From positions 434,001 through 498,000 of the forward strand of contig NZ_CABPSC010000001.1 of assembly GCF_902459585.1 (NCBI RefSeq): a DNA stretch of 64,000 bases, in the 5' to 3' direction. Made by a program: the position numbers and the translations under genes. Position 1 is the stretch's first letter, and every line of letters starts with the position of its first letter. Shown piece by piece: positions 37,183 to 45,535 of this stretch. The notes under the pieces were generated by a model, which searched no databases, had not been told where the DNA came from, and saw nothing but the letters and a program-made list of their open reading frames with translations. This DNA comes from Pandoraea nosoerga (GTDB lineage: Bacteria; Pseudomonadota; Gammaproteobacteria; Burkholderiales; Burkholderiaceae).

Positions 37183-39204
37183 ATGTTCGACAAGATCCTC
37201 ATCGCCAATCGCGGCGAAATCGCATGCCGCGTCGCGGCGACGGCCGCCCGGCTGGGCATTCGCACGGTCGCGGTCTATTCCGACGCCGATGCGCACGCCA
37301 AGCACGTCGCCGTGTGCGACGAGGCGGTGCACGTGGGCAGCGCGGCCGCGCGCGACAGCTACCTGCGCATCGATGCCATCATCGACGCCGCCAGGGCCAC
37401 CGGCGCCCAGGCCATCCACCCCGGCTACGGCTTCCTGTCCGAGAACGAGGCGTTTGCCGCCGCATGCCATGAGGCGGGTATCGTCTTCATCGGTCCGCCG
37501 GTCGGCGCCATCCAGGCGATGGGCAGCAAGAGCGCCGCCAAGACGCTCATGGAAGGCGCCGCCGTGCCGCTGGTGCCCGGCTATCACGGCGAGAACCAGG
37601 ACCCCGCCTTCCTGCATGCCCGCGCCGACGAGATCGGCTACCCGGTGCTGCTCAAGGCCAGCGCCGGGGGCGGCGGCAAGGGCATGCGCGTGGTCGAGCG
37701 CAGCGAGGACTTTCGCGCCGCGCTCGCCTCGTGCCAGCGCGAGGCGGCGAGCAGCTTCGGCGACGAGCGCGTGCTCGTCGAGAAGTACCTCACGCGCCCA
37801 CGCCACATCGAGATCCAGGTTTTCGCCGACACGCACGGCAATTGCGTGTACCTGTTCGAGCGCGACTGCTCGGTGCAGCGCCGTCACCAGAAGGTGCTCG
37901 AAGAAGCGCCCGCGCCGGGCATGACCGAAGCGCGCCGTCGCGCCATGGGCGAAGCCGCCTGCAACGCCGCGCGTGCCGTGGGCTATGTCGGCGCGGGAAC
38001 AGTCGAATTCATCGCCAACCAGGACGGCTCGTTCTACTTCATGGAGATGAACACCCGTCTGCAGGTCGAGCACCCGGTCACCGAGATGATCACGGGCCTC
38101 GATCTGGTCGAGTGGCAGTTGCGCGTGGCCGCCGGCGAGGTCCTGCCGCGCAAGCAGGAAGCACTGCAGATCCACGGGCACGCGCTCGAGGCGCGTATCT
38201 ACGCCGAGAACCCGGACAACAACTTCCTGCCCTCGACGGGCACGCTCTCGACGCTGCGCCCGCCCGCAGCCGTACAGTTCGAGATCGGCGGCGCGGGCGC
38301 ACCGGCGCCCGTGCGCATCGACTCGGGCGTGCGCGAAGGCGACACCATCTCGCCGTTCTACGACCCGATGATCGCCAAGCTCATCGTCTGGGGCCGGGAC
38401 CGCGACGAGGCGCTCGCGCGCATGCGCCGCGCGCTGGGCCAGTACCGCGTGGTCGGTGTGCAGACGAACATCGCATTCCTCGGACGGCTCGTCGCGAGCG
38501 AGCCGTTCGCCGGCGCCGATCTCGACACCGGCCTGATCGAGCGCCACCGCGACACGCTGTTCCCGCACGCCGCGCCCGTGCCCGCCACGGCGCTCGCGTT
38601 GGCCGTTGCCGCGCAGCTCGGCCGCGAGGCGGTCGTGGGCCGGCGCAAGTACCTGGACAGCGTCGACCATCACTCGCCGTGGCAGCTCGCCACCGGCTGG
38701 CGTCTGAACGGCGACTATCAGCGCACGATGTCGTTCGATCACGGCGAGACGCGCATCGACGTCGTGCTCACGAGCGGCGCGCACACGAGCTCGCTGACCG
38801 TTGACGGCAAGACCCTGCCGTATCACTACACGCACGACGGCGGCGTGTACCGCGTGACGCTCGGCGAGCATCGCGTGCAGGGACACGTGGACTTCGAGCA
38901 CGAGACGGCACACGTTTTCGCCAACGGCCAGTCGTGGGCGCTGCGCTGGCATGACCCGCTCGCACAGGCGGGGGCGCACGAGGGCGGCGAAGGCCGTCTG
39001 ACGGCACCGATGCCGGGCAAGGTCATCGCCGTGCTCGCACAGGCGGGCGCGAAGGTCGAGAAGGGGGCGCCGCTGCTCGTCATGGAGGCGATGAAGATGG
39101 AGCACACCATCAGCGCGCCCGCGGACGGCGAGATCGAGGAAGTGCTGTACGCCGTGGGCGACCAGGTGCCCGAGGGCGCCCAGTTGCTCGCGTTCAAGCG
39201 GTAG
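37183..39204 (+). CDS. liuD: Methylcrotonyl-CoA carboxylase, biotin-carrying (alpha) subunit
   Basis: 673 aa. Biotin carboxylase module first (MFDKILIANRGEIACRV, ATP-grasp KASAGGGGKGMRVV, FMEMNTRLQVEHPVTEM), then a linker and a C-terminal biotinyl domain with the biotinylated Lys638 in VMEAMKMEH. It carboxylates its own biotin with bicarbonate and ATP for LiuB. CGGAGG precedes the ATG. It lies 200 nt after bioB, so the cofactor operon stands directly before the gene for a protein that needs biotin. Acetyl/propionyl-CoA carboxylase alpha is the alternative name, but the liu context favours MCC. Confidence 0.92.
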   Translation: MFDKILIANRGEIACRVAATAARLGIRTVAVYSDADAHAKHVAVCDEAVHVGSAAARDSYLRIDAIIDAARATGAQAIHPGYGFLSENEAFAAACHEAGIVFIGPPVGAIQAMGSKSAAKTLMEGAAVPLVPGYHGENQDPAFLHARADEIGYPVLLKASAGGGGKGMRVVERSEDFRAALASCQREAASSFGDERVLVEKYLTRPRHIEIQVFADTHGNCVYLFERDCSVQRRHQKVLEEAPAPGMTEARRRAMGEAACNAARAVGYVGAGTVEFIANQDGSFYFMEMNTRLQVEHPVTEMITGLDLVEWQLRVAAGEVLPRKQEALQIHGHALEARIYAENPDNNFLPSTGTLSTLRPPAAVQFEIGGAGAPAPVRIDSGVREGDTISPFYDPMIAKLIVWGRDRDEALARMRRALGQYRVVGVQTNIAFLGRLVASEPFAGADLDTGLIERHRDTLFPHAAPVPATALALAVAAQLGREAVVGRRKYLDSVDHHSPWQLATGWRLNGDYQRTMSFDHGETRIDVVLTSGAHTSSLTVDGKTLPYHYTHDGGVYRVTLGEHRVQGHVDFEHETAHVFANGQSWALRWHDPLAQAGAHEGGEGRLTAPMPGKVIAVLAQAGAKVEKGAPLLVMEAMKMEHTISAPADGEIEEVLYAVGDQVPEGAQLLAFKR

Positions 39205-39231
39205 GGCGGCAAGGGGGTGGCGGGACAGGGC

Positions 39232-39293
39232 GGGATAGCGGGATAGTGGGATATAGCGGCGATATGGCCGCTATATGGCCGCGATATGGCGGC
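39232..39293 (+). repeat. Short degenerate tandem repeats after liuD
   Basis: GGGATAG occurs in near-tandem copies (39233, 39240, 39248 in varied form), followed by three 11-bp units of the type CCGCGATATGG. Together they can also form short stems. Lies between the liuD stop and the convergent AraC gene. Confidence 0.6.
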
Positions 39294-39328
39294 CCGGGAC
39301 GGTCGCAGCGGTGCGGCGGCAGACCGGT

Positions 39329-40141
39329 TCAGGCGCGATCCGCCGGCGCCGCGCCGACTTCGCCGAGGATCGTCCGACGCCGGAACTGCTCCGGCGTCAG
39401 GCCCGACTGGCGGGTAAACATTTCAATGAACACGGACGGTGTTGCGTAGCCCAGATCGAGGGCGATCGATTTCACGGTGCGCCCGGCCTCCAGGCCCTCG
39501 ATCGCACGAAAGAAGCGCATGCGCTCGCGCCACTGCCCCAGCGTCATCCCCAGTTCCGAGCGACAGTGACGCGCCAGCGTGCGCTCGGTCATCGAAACGG
39601 TGCTTGCCCACGCTCGCAGCGTGCGGTTGTCACCGGGCTCGTTCTGCAAGCCCTCCAGCACACGGATCAGCGCCGCGGACCTCGCCTGCGGCAGGAAGCG
39701 CGGCTCGGCCGGCGCGAGCGCCAACTGGTCGACGAGTACGTGCGCGAGGCGCCGGTCCGCGTCGGTCTTCGGGCACGCGACGCCTCGCTCCGCGAAGTCC
39801 GACAGGATCGCGCGCAGCAAGCCGCTGATACGCAGCGTCGCCGCGTGGGAGGGAAGCGCGGTGGCAAGCGAGGCGTCGATGTACACCGACCGGTAAATCA
39901 CGGCGCGGGCATTGAAGCTCGCGTGCGCCGCTTTCGGCGGAATCCACACCGCATACTGCGGCGGGGACACGAAGCGCGCGCCTTCGATCTCCAACTGCAT
40001 CACGCCATTGGCGACATAGTTCAATTGCCCCCAGTCGTGCCGATGCGGCACCCACGCGGTCTTCGCCGCGAACTCGTCGTAGCGAAAGTACACCGGATAC
40101 GGCAACGTCTTGAATGTCGGCCAGTTGTTGCGCACGGTCAT
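39329..40141 (-). CDS. AraC family transcriptional regulator
   Basis: 270 aa. N-terminal cupin effector domain (FAAKTAWVPHRHDWGQLNYV, AVWIPPKAAHASF) and a C-terminal pair of helix-turn-helix motifs (LRAWASTVSMTERTLARHCR, IALDLGYATPSVFIEMFTRQ). The start at 40141 is chosen because the 30 residues further upstream are Pro/Arg-rich and not family-like. It faces a beta-hydroxyacid dehydrogenase gene 258 nt away, which may be its target. Effector unknown. Confidence 0.87.
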   Translation of the reverse strand: MTVRNNWPTFKTLPYPVYFRYDEFAAKTAWVPHRHDWGQLNYVANGVMQLEIEGARFVSPPQYAVWIPPKAAHASFNARAVIYRSVYIDASLATALPSHAATLRISGLLRAILSDFAERGVACPKTDADRRLAHVLVDQLALAPAEPRFLPQARSAALIRVLEGLQNEPGDNRTLRAWASTVSMTERTLARHCRSELGMTLGQWRERMRFFRAIEGLEAGRTVKSIALDLGYATPSVFIEMFTRQSGLTPEQFRRRTILGEVGAAPADRA

Positions 40142-40399
40142 GGCGGCACGGGTATGTGTTGGGCGAGTGTGGCGAGGCGGTCGAGGCCGGGATGCTCGGG
40201 GCGCTCGGGGGCGGTGGGTGCAATGCCCCACCCCTGCCCCCGCATGGCGGCATCTTACTGCGGCGCGGCGGCACCCGTCTTTTCGCCGTGCCCGCTCCTG
40301 TGCGCCGATCCGCGTTCGGTGTCATGCTTTCGCCTGAGGCGGGCGGCCCCCGCTCGCGGCGAGCATCGCCGCCGCGACTTCATGACATCAGGAGAACGT

Positions 40400-41290
40400 A
40401 TGAACATCGGATTTCTCGGACTGGGCACCATGGGCGCCCCGATGGCGCGCAATCTGCTCAAGGCGGGCTTTGCCCTGCGCGTCTGGAATCGCTCGCGCGG
40501 CCCCGTCGACACGCTTGGCGCCGACGGTGCCGCCGCGTGCGACAGCCCGGCGGACGCCGCGCGCGGCGTCGACGTGCTCATCGCCATGCTGGCGGACGAC
40601 GACACGACGCGCGCCGTGCTGTGCGACGGCGGCGCGCTCGACGCCCTCGCGCGCAATGCCATCGTCGTCAACATGGCGACCGTCTCGCTCGACTTTGCGC
40701 GCGAGATGCGCGCCCGCTGCGAGTCGCTCGGCCTGCGCTACGTCGCGGCGCCCGTGCTGGGGCGCGTCAACGTGGCCGAAGCGGGCCGGCTGAACATTCT
40801 CGCCGCGGGCGAGACAAGCGCGCTCGACACCGTGCAGCCCCTCCTCGACGTCCTCGGCCAGCGCACGTGGCGCTTCGGCGAGGCGCCCGAGCAGGCCAAC
40901 GTCGTCAAGCTCGGCGCCAATTTCATGATCGCGAGCGCCATCGAGTCGATGAGCGAGGCCGCCGCGCTCGCGCAAGGCCACGGCGTGGCCGGCGCCGACT
41001 TCATCGACATGATCACGAACACGGTGTTCGCAACGCCCGCGTACACCGGCTACGGGTCGGCCATTGCGAAGCAGGTGTTCGAGCCCGCCGGCTTCAAGCT
41101 CGCGCTGGGCGCCAAGGACGTTCGCCTCGCGCTGCTCGCCGCGGAAGCGGCGAACGTGCCGATGCCATTCGGCAGCGTGCTGCGCGACAACCACCTCGAC
41201 AGCCTTGCGCACGGCGAGGGGCATCTCGATTGGGCGGCGTTGTCGCGCGTGTCCGCACGCCGGGCGGGACAACCACGCGGCGACGCATGA
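40400..41290 (+). CDS. NAD(P)-dependent beta-hydroxyacid dehydrogenase family oxidoreductase
   Basis: 296 aa. The N-terminal GFLGLGTMGAPMARNLLKAG is the cofactor motif of the 3-hydroxyisobutyrate dehydrogenase family; the substrate segment is in the LGRVNVAEAGRL region, where most members have GG-rich substrate motif DAPVSGG; the catalytic lysine lies in NVVKLGANFM. Members oxidise 3-hydroxyisobutyrate, tartronate semialdehyde or related acids, or reduce imines. The altered DAPVSGG block (AAPVLGR) points to the glyoxylate/succinic-semialdehyde-reductase-like branch. AGGAGA precedes the ATG. Confidence 0.85.
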   Translation: MNIGFLGLGTMGAPMARNLLKAGFALRVWNRSRGPVDTLGADGAAACDSPADAARGVDVLIAMLADDDTTRAVLCDGGALDALARNAIVVNMATVSLDFAREMRARCESLGLRYVAAPVLGRVNVAEAGRLNILAAGETSALDTVQPLLDVLGQRTWRFGEAPEQANVVKLGANFMIASAIESMSEAAALAQGHGVAGADFIDMITNTVFATPAYTGYGSAIAKQVFEPAGFKLALGAKDVRLALLAAEAANVPMPFGSVLRDNHLDSLAHGEGHLDWAALSRVSARRAGQPRGDA

Positions 41291-41504
41291 CCTTGGCGCT
41301 CCCTGCGTTGCCCGCTTTTCCGTTTTTTGCGTTGCTTCGCAGCGAACCGTGAGGACAGTTCTTAGAAATGCCGCGCGTAGTTCTGCGCTGCGCGCGGCCT
41401 GAAGGGCTAGCTGGCGTTTCGGAATCTTCATAAGGAATCCGAACAAGGGTTCGCCAATATTCTCGGTGTCGATTTCAACCATGCGCGGCAAAGCGCTCGA
41501 CACC

Positions 41505-42719
41505 ATGACTCAACGCCCACACCTCAACACCGGCCTGCGCGCTCTGGCGCTCGCCGCAACGCTCACATCGGTTGCCCTGCCCGCAAGCGTTCAGGCGCAG
41601 AGCAACGTCACGCTCTACGGCACGGTCGATTCCGGCTTCGTCCACGCCAACCATGTGATGACCGGCAGCGGACCCGAGTCGCTGTCCGCGATCACCAGCA
41701 ACATCATCTCCGGCAGCCGCTGGGGGCTGCGCGGCACCGAGTCGCTCGGCAGGGGCCTGTCGGCGCTGTTTCAGATCGAGAGCGGTTTTAGCGCCGTAAA
41801 CGGTCACCTCGGCAACGGCGGTCTTGCGTTCGGGCGCAAGGCCATCATCGGCCTGCGCGGCGACGACTGGGGCGAAGTCACGATCGGCCGCCAGTACGAT
41901 CCCGTGGTCAACCTGGTGCAGGGGCTGACGGCCGACGGCTACTTCGGCGGCTTCTTCGCCACGCCCGGCGACGTCGACAACTACGACAATGGCGCACGCA
42001 TCAACAACGCGATCCGCTACGCCACGCCGAACTTCGGCGGCCTGCAGTTCGAGGGGATGTATGCGACCGGCAACGTCGCCGGAAAAGCGGGCGCGGGCCG
42101 CTCCTATGGGCTGGCGGCCGCATACAGCAACGGCCCGGTTGCCCTCGCCGCCGGCTACTTCTTCGCGGATGGTGGTAGCAAACGCGTGAGCCAGTTCACG
42201 CCGGAGTTCGGCATGCGTGAATGGTCTGGCAGCGCGGGCTCGCTCTTCAACTCGCCGATCAACAGCGGCTTTCGCACCGCGAGCCACGTGCGCATTGCGC
42301 GCGCCGGCGCGAAGTATGCGATCGGGCCGGCGATCCTTGGCGTGTCGTTCTCCAACGCGCAATACGCGAGCGACGCGCTGTCGATGTTCAACGGCACCGC
42401 GCGGTTCGACACCGTCAACGCCTTCGCCATGTATGCGCTCACGCCGGCCGTCAACACCGGCATCGGCTACAGCTACACGCGCATGCGGGCGGCGGGCGAT
42501 CTGGCTGCGCACTACAACCAGTTCAATGCGGGCATCACGTATGCGCTGTCCAAGCGCACGTCGACTTACGTCATCGGCGGTTACCAGCATGCTGCCGGCA
42601 GGACGTTGCGGGCCAACGGCAGCGTGGGCAGCGCTACCGCGTCCGTCGGCGCCTACGGGATCGACGCCGGGGCCAACACGCAACTGCTGGTCGGCATGGG
42701 ACTGAAGCACAGCTTCTGA
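41505..42719 (+). CDS. Outer-membrane porin, Gram-negative porin family
   Basis: 404 aa from ATG 41505; in-frame ATG 41481 and GTG 41466 would add 8 or 13 residues. Signal peptide (LALAATLTSVALPASVQA) and then QSNVTLYGTVDSGF, the classical Burkholderiales porin start; GSRWGLRGTESLG, TIGRQYDP and a C-terminal Phe (LLVGMGLKHSF) for BAM recognition are present. It would form a trimeric 16-strand channel. No ribosome site is seen before any of the starts. The neighbours do not suggest a solute. Confidence 0.9.
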   Translation: MTQRPHLNTGLRALALAATLTSVALPASVQAQSNVTLYGTVDSGFVHANHVMTGSGPESLSAITSNIISGSRWGLRGTESLGRGLSALFQIESGFSAVNGHLGNGGLAFGRKAIIGLRGDDWGEVTIGRQYDPVVNLVQGLTADGYFGGFFATPGDVDNYDNGARINNAIRYATPNFGGLQFEGMYATGNVAGKAGAGRSYGLAAAYSNGPVALAAGYFFADGGSKRVSQFTPEFGMREWSGSAGSLFNSPINSGFRTASHVRIARAGAKYAIGPAILGVSFSNAQYASDALSMFNGTARFDTVNAFAMYALTPAVNTGIGYSYTRMRAAGDLAAHYNQFNAGITYALSKRTSTYVIGGYQHAAGRTLRANGSVGSATASVGAYGIDAGANTQLLVGMGLKHSF

Positions 42720-42853
42720 CGAACCGTGTTCCGGTCGTGTCCCGGTCGTGTCCCGGTCGCGCCCGGACCACGGGACGCGAACGGCCGCGCCGGCATCGGT
42801 CGAACTCGTTGAAACATGCGGGTTTCGGCCGATTTGATGAATGAAGTCGGAAA

Positions 42854-42886
42854 CCCAGTTTTCAAACGCATGTTTGGAAAAATGGG
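42854..42886 (+). other. Long imperfect hairpin downstream of the porin gene
   Basis: CCCAGTTTTCAAAC and GTTTGGAAAAATGGG can pair over 13 bp with one mismatch and one bulge around a GCAT loop. It is 135 nt after the porin stop and is not followed by a T-run, so it is a transcript-end structure or part of the regulatory region of the next small gene. Confidence 0.5.
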
Positions 42887-43073
42887 ATTCATTCGTCTAA
42901 AAAAATACACTGCTGGCGTTTTTAGGTGTTTACCCTATTAGGGAATCTATTTAGAATTCATCTCCATTGAAGTTCGATGCAGATGCAAACCGACGGTAGC
43001 CATGTCTCTCGACGTTCCCTTTGAATGCGACGCGCCGGTTTTATCGCGTTGTCATGAATGAGGGAGAAGTGTT
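42887..43073 (+). promoter_or_regulatory. AT-rich region before the small membrane-protein gene
   Basis: The DNA between 42889 and 42965 is far richer in A and T than its surroundings. It contains the inverted repeat CCCTATTAGGG at 42933-42943. It is likely the promoter region of the gene at 43074; a definite -35/-10 pair could not be assigned. Confidence 0.4.
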
Positions 43074-43259
43074 GTGGGTTTCGTCAGTTGGTTGTTGATC
43101 GCAGTCATGGCCAGTTCGGTTTCGGCAGCGCGAGTCATTCAGCTGCATCGCCGTGCCATGCGGGAGTCGGCTGCCGCTCACGTCGATCGCATACTGCGTT
43201 ATCGCCGAAGCCATCGCCGCGTGCCCTGCGCGCGTATCCGCTTCAAGGACGTGGCGTAA
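43074..43259 (+). CDS. Small predicted membrane-anchored basic protein
   Basis: 61 aa from GTG, with a very good ribosome site (AGGGAGAAG, 7 nt spacing). Residues 3-20 form one hydrophobic helix (FVSWLLIAVMASSVSAA), the rest is strongly basic (RILRYRRSHRRVPCARIRF). No family is recognised. It stands alone between a porin and a long non-coding stretch. It could be a short membrane protein; the hydrophobic part could also be an export signal. Supported by the ribosome site and the AT-rich upstream region rather than by homology. Confidence 0.5.
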   Translation: MGFVSWLLIAVMASSVSAARVIQLHRRAMRESAAAHVDRILRYRRSHRRVPCARIRFKDVA

Positions 43260-43856
43260 GCCTCGCCGCGCTGCGTCCGCAGTAACAGCTGTAGTTCCGT
43301 AGTTCCGTAGTTCAGCATTATCCGCAGTAGCCGTTCAGCGAAATGCCATTGCCGATGTCTGGCGCGTGCATCGCTGTTCACGCATCACCCGCAGTCCTGG
43401 CAGTTCAGAAGGTCTCGCATCACCGCAGTATTCGTCGTTGCGGTTTGACGATTGTTGTTGTCGTAGGGAATTAAGGCGTTACCCGCAGTTGCAGTTCGCA
43501 GTACTCATCGCTGTTCTCCGGCATAGGATCATCGCCGGATGGAGAGTCATCCTCCCTGCTGTTACGAGGCATCGCTCTCACGCGTCAGAGCCGTACCGCC
43601 GCCGGCTGTTCAGGCGGCGGATCGCGCGCCCACAGCCTCGTATTGCCCACGCGTTGCACCAGACAACCCGACGCGCCGATCACACATGCGCCCATCACCG
43701 AACGGCATCTTCACGGCCGTTCATGTTGTGCGTCATGCGCCATACCGGCCGATGCCGCGCTGTCGGAACACAGACACGCCCCCGTCACCGCGTGGGCGCC
43801 AGGCATGCGCGACCACCCGCGCCGCATGCCGCTTGATTGAAGACGAGCCCACGGAA
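43260..43856 (+). other. Weakly coding region with five CCGCAGT repeats
   Basis: No gene is supported. CCGCAGT occurs at 43277, 43322, 43389, 43423 and 43483, several followed within 15 nt by GTTCAG or GCAGTT, as if a 35-65 bp element had been copied and had decayed. GTAGTTCC repeats in tandem at about 43291-43315. Base make-up is lower in GC than in the surrounding genes. Confidence 0.55.
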
Positions 43857-44102
43857 ATGAACACCGACCCCGAGCGCATCACCCTCACCATTACGCTGCA
43901 TCCGAACGACCTGAAACAGCTTGACCGGGCGTGCCACCGCGTTGGCATGAAACGGGAAGATTTCTGCGTGCTGGCCACGCATCTGGAAGGGGCTCGGGTG
44001 CTCAATGGCGAGGGACTGGCCGCACTGGCGCGTCCGTTCGGTTTCGCCGCGACCCTGCCCGCCGCGCTTCGCAGCGCCTTCAATCGCCTGTGCACTCGCT
44101 GA
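43857..44102 (+). CDS. Small hypothetical protein, possibly ribbon-helix-helix
   Basis: 81 aa. ITLTITLHPNDLKQLDRACH (a beta-strand then a helix), then VGMKREDFCVLATHLEG (second helix) has the shape of a ribbon-helix-helix DNA-binding protein or antitoxin, but no family match is claimed. The start at 43857 is the first ATG with sensible composition; an open frame reaches 318 nt further up but that part is Pro/Arg/Ser-rich. Only a weak GGA precedes it. No toxin-like partner is adjacent. Confidence 0.5.
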   Translation: MNTDPERITLTITLHPNDLKQLDRACHRVGMKREDFCVLATHLEGARVLNGEGLAALARPFGFAATLPAALRSAFNRLCTR

Positions 44103-44483
44103 CCCGGTAGGTCTGTCCCCATGCCGCCGGCGCAGTGCCTGGGCAATTCGCTGCCGTCGGATCTCGCCGTCCCGAAATCCAAGCGGGACCGTGGTCGGCC
44201 CCCACAGCTCGGTGCTCTGGACGCTCTGGGAGGTCTGGACGCTCTGGGCAGTCTGGGCGGTAAGCGACGAGCCGCGTGGCCGACAACGCGTCATAAATTC
44301 GCTATCGTTTGTCTGAAATTCGCTATGCGTGCGCACGCGTTCGGGCGGAGAATTCGCGCTATGCCGGCCACCTGAGGCGCGCGTTCGGCCGCGATGAGCG
44401 CGGACTTCGTGCGCCGTCGCCCGCGCCTCGTGTCCGATCCGAAGTCCCGCCTGCCGCCGATTCGGCGCCCCTTGCGACGTTCC
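44103..44483 (+). other. Intergenic region with a 9-bp tandem repeat
   Basis: No gene is supported. At 44212-44256 five 9-bp units in exact phase share the ending CTGG (GTGCTCTGG, ACGCTCTGG, GAGGTCTGG, ACGCTCTGG, GCAGTCTGG). The DNA just before the transporter gene is open in its frame but Arg/Pro-rich, so it is taken as leader. Confidence 0.5.
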
Positions 44484-45407
44484 ATGGTCAATTTCGTCCT
44501 GCCGCTGACGGCCGTTCTCATCTGGTCGGCCAACGTCATTGTCAACAAGCTTTCCGTCGGCCATATCTTTCCGGCCGAAATCGCGTTCCTGCGCTGGTTC
44601 GCCGCCGCGCTGCTCCTCACGCCCCTCGCGCTGCCCGCCTTGTGGCGCGCACGTCGAGCCGCGCTGCCGCATCTCGCGCAGTACGCCACGCTCGGCGTGC
44701 TGGGCATGGCGATCTACCAGGGGCTCGCCTACAGCGCCGCGCACTACACGAGCGCGACCAACATGGGCATCATCCTGGCACTGCTGCCGCTCACCACCCT
44801 CGCGCTCGCGGTCATCGTGCTCGGCGACGCATTGAGCGCCGGCGCACTCGTGGGTGGTCTGCTGTCCGTGTTCGGCGTGCTGCTCGTCGTGGGCCACGGC
44901 TCGCTGCTGCATCTGGCCGATCAGGGCATCGGCATTGGCGACGCCATGATGGCTCTCGCCATGCTCGCCTACGCCGTGTACTGCGTGCTGCTGCGCAAAT
45001 GGCGTCTGCCGCTCGCGCCGCTGCCGTCGCTCTATGCGCAAATCCTGTTCGCCGTGATCGCGCTGCTGCCCTTCTACCTCGTATCGGAAAAGGCCGGGGT
45101 GTCGATGGACAACCTGCCGCAGCTCGCCTTCGCCACGATCCCGGTCTCGATCGCGGCCCCGTTTATCTGGATGCTCGGCGTGGCGCGAATCGGGCCGCGG
45201 CGGGCGACGGTCGTCATCAATCTCGTGCCGATCTTCACGGCGCTGATCGCCGCGTTCGGGCTCGGCGAGCATCTCGCCGCCTATCACCTCGTGGGCGGCG
45301 CACTGATCCTGGCGGGCGTGGCACTCGGCGAGAACTGGCATCTGCCGATCCGGAAAGCGCGTGAACGGATATCGCCCATCCCCGATGAGTTGGGAAATGT
45401 CCGATAA
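44484..45407 (+). CDS. EamA/DMT-type membrane transporter
   Basis: 307 aa, ten predicted membrane helices in two EamA repeats. Signature stretches are VLIWSANVIVNKLSVGHIFP with AEIAFLRWF in the first repeat, and APFIWMLGVARIGPRRATVV with LVPIFTALIAAF in the second. Members export amino acids, metabolites or small drugs. The start at 44484 places the first helix next to the N-terminus; ATG at 44394 would add 30 basic residues. No ribosome site is clear. The next gene is an XRE regulator 128 nt downstream. Confidence 0.83.
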   Translation: MVNFVLPLTAVLIWSANVIVNKLSVGHIFPAEIAFLRWFAAALLLTPLALPALWRARRAALPHLAQYATLGVLGMAIYQGLAYSAAHYTSATNMGIILALLPLTTLALAVIVLGDALSAGALVGGLLSVFGVLLVVGHGSLLHLADQGIGIGDAMMALAMLAYAVYCVLLRKWRLPLAPLPSLYAQILFAVIALLPFYLVSEKAGVSMDNLPQLAFATIPVSIAAPFIWMLGVARIGPRRATVVINLVPIFTALIAAFGLGEHLAAYHLVGGALILAGVALGENWHLPIRKARERISPIPDELGNVR

Positions 45408-45535
45408 ATTCTGCGCTTTTCGGGTTACCCACTCTTTATAGAAGCCCGCCCGTCACGCATGGGAAGGAGAGCGATATAACGTCGCAGGACGCGGGGGGAT
45501 TGATTACTCTGTGTGACTCGTCAACGGAGTCCGCC

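Noticed and set aside
39275-40399. Open frame running upstream of the dehydrogenase start at 40400
   Set aside because: It is antisense to the AraC gene; the AGGAGA site and family N-terminus place the start at 40400.
41466-41504. GTG 41466 or ATG 41481 as porin start
   Set aside because: They lengthen the N-region without a ribosome site; kept only as alternatives.
43539-43856. Upstream extension of the small RHH-like gene
   Set aside because: Pro/Arg/Ser-rich with poor codon use; coding character begins at 43857.
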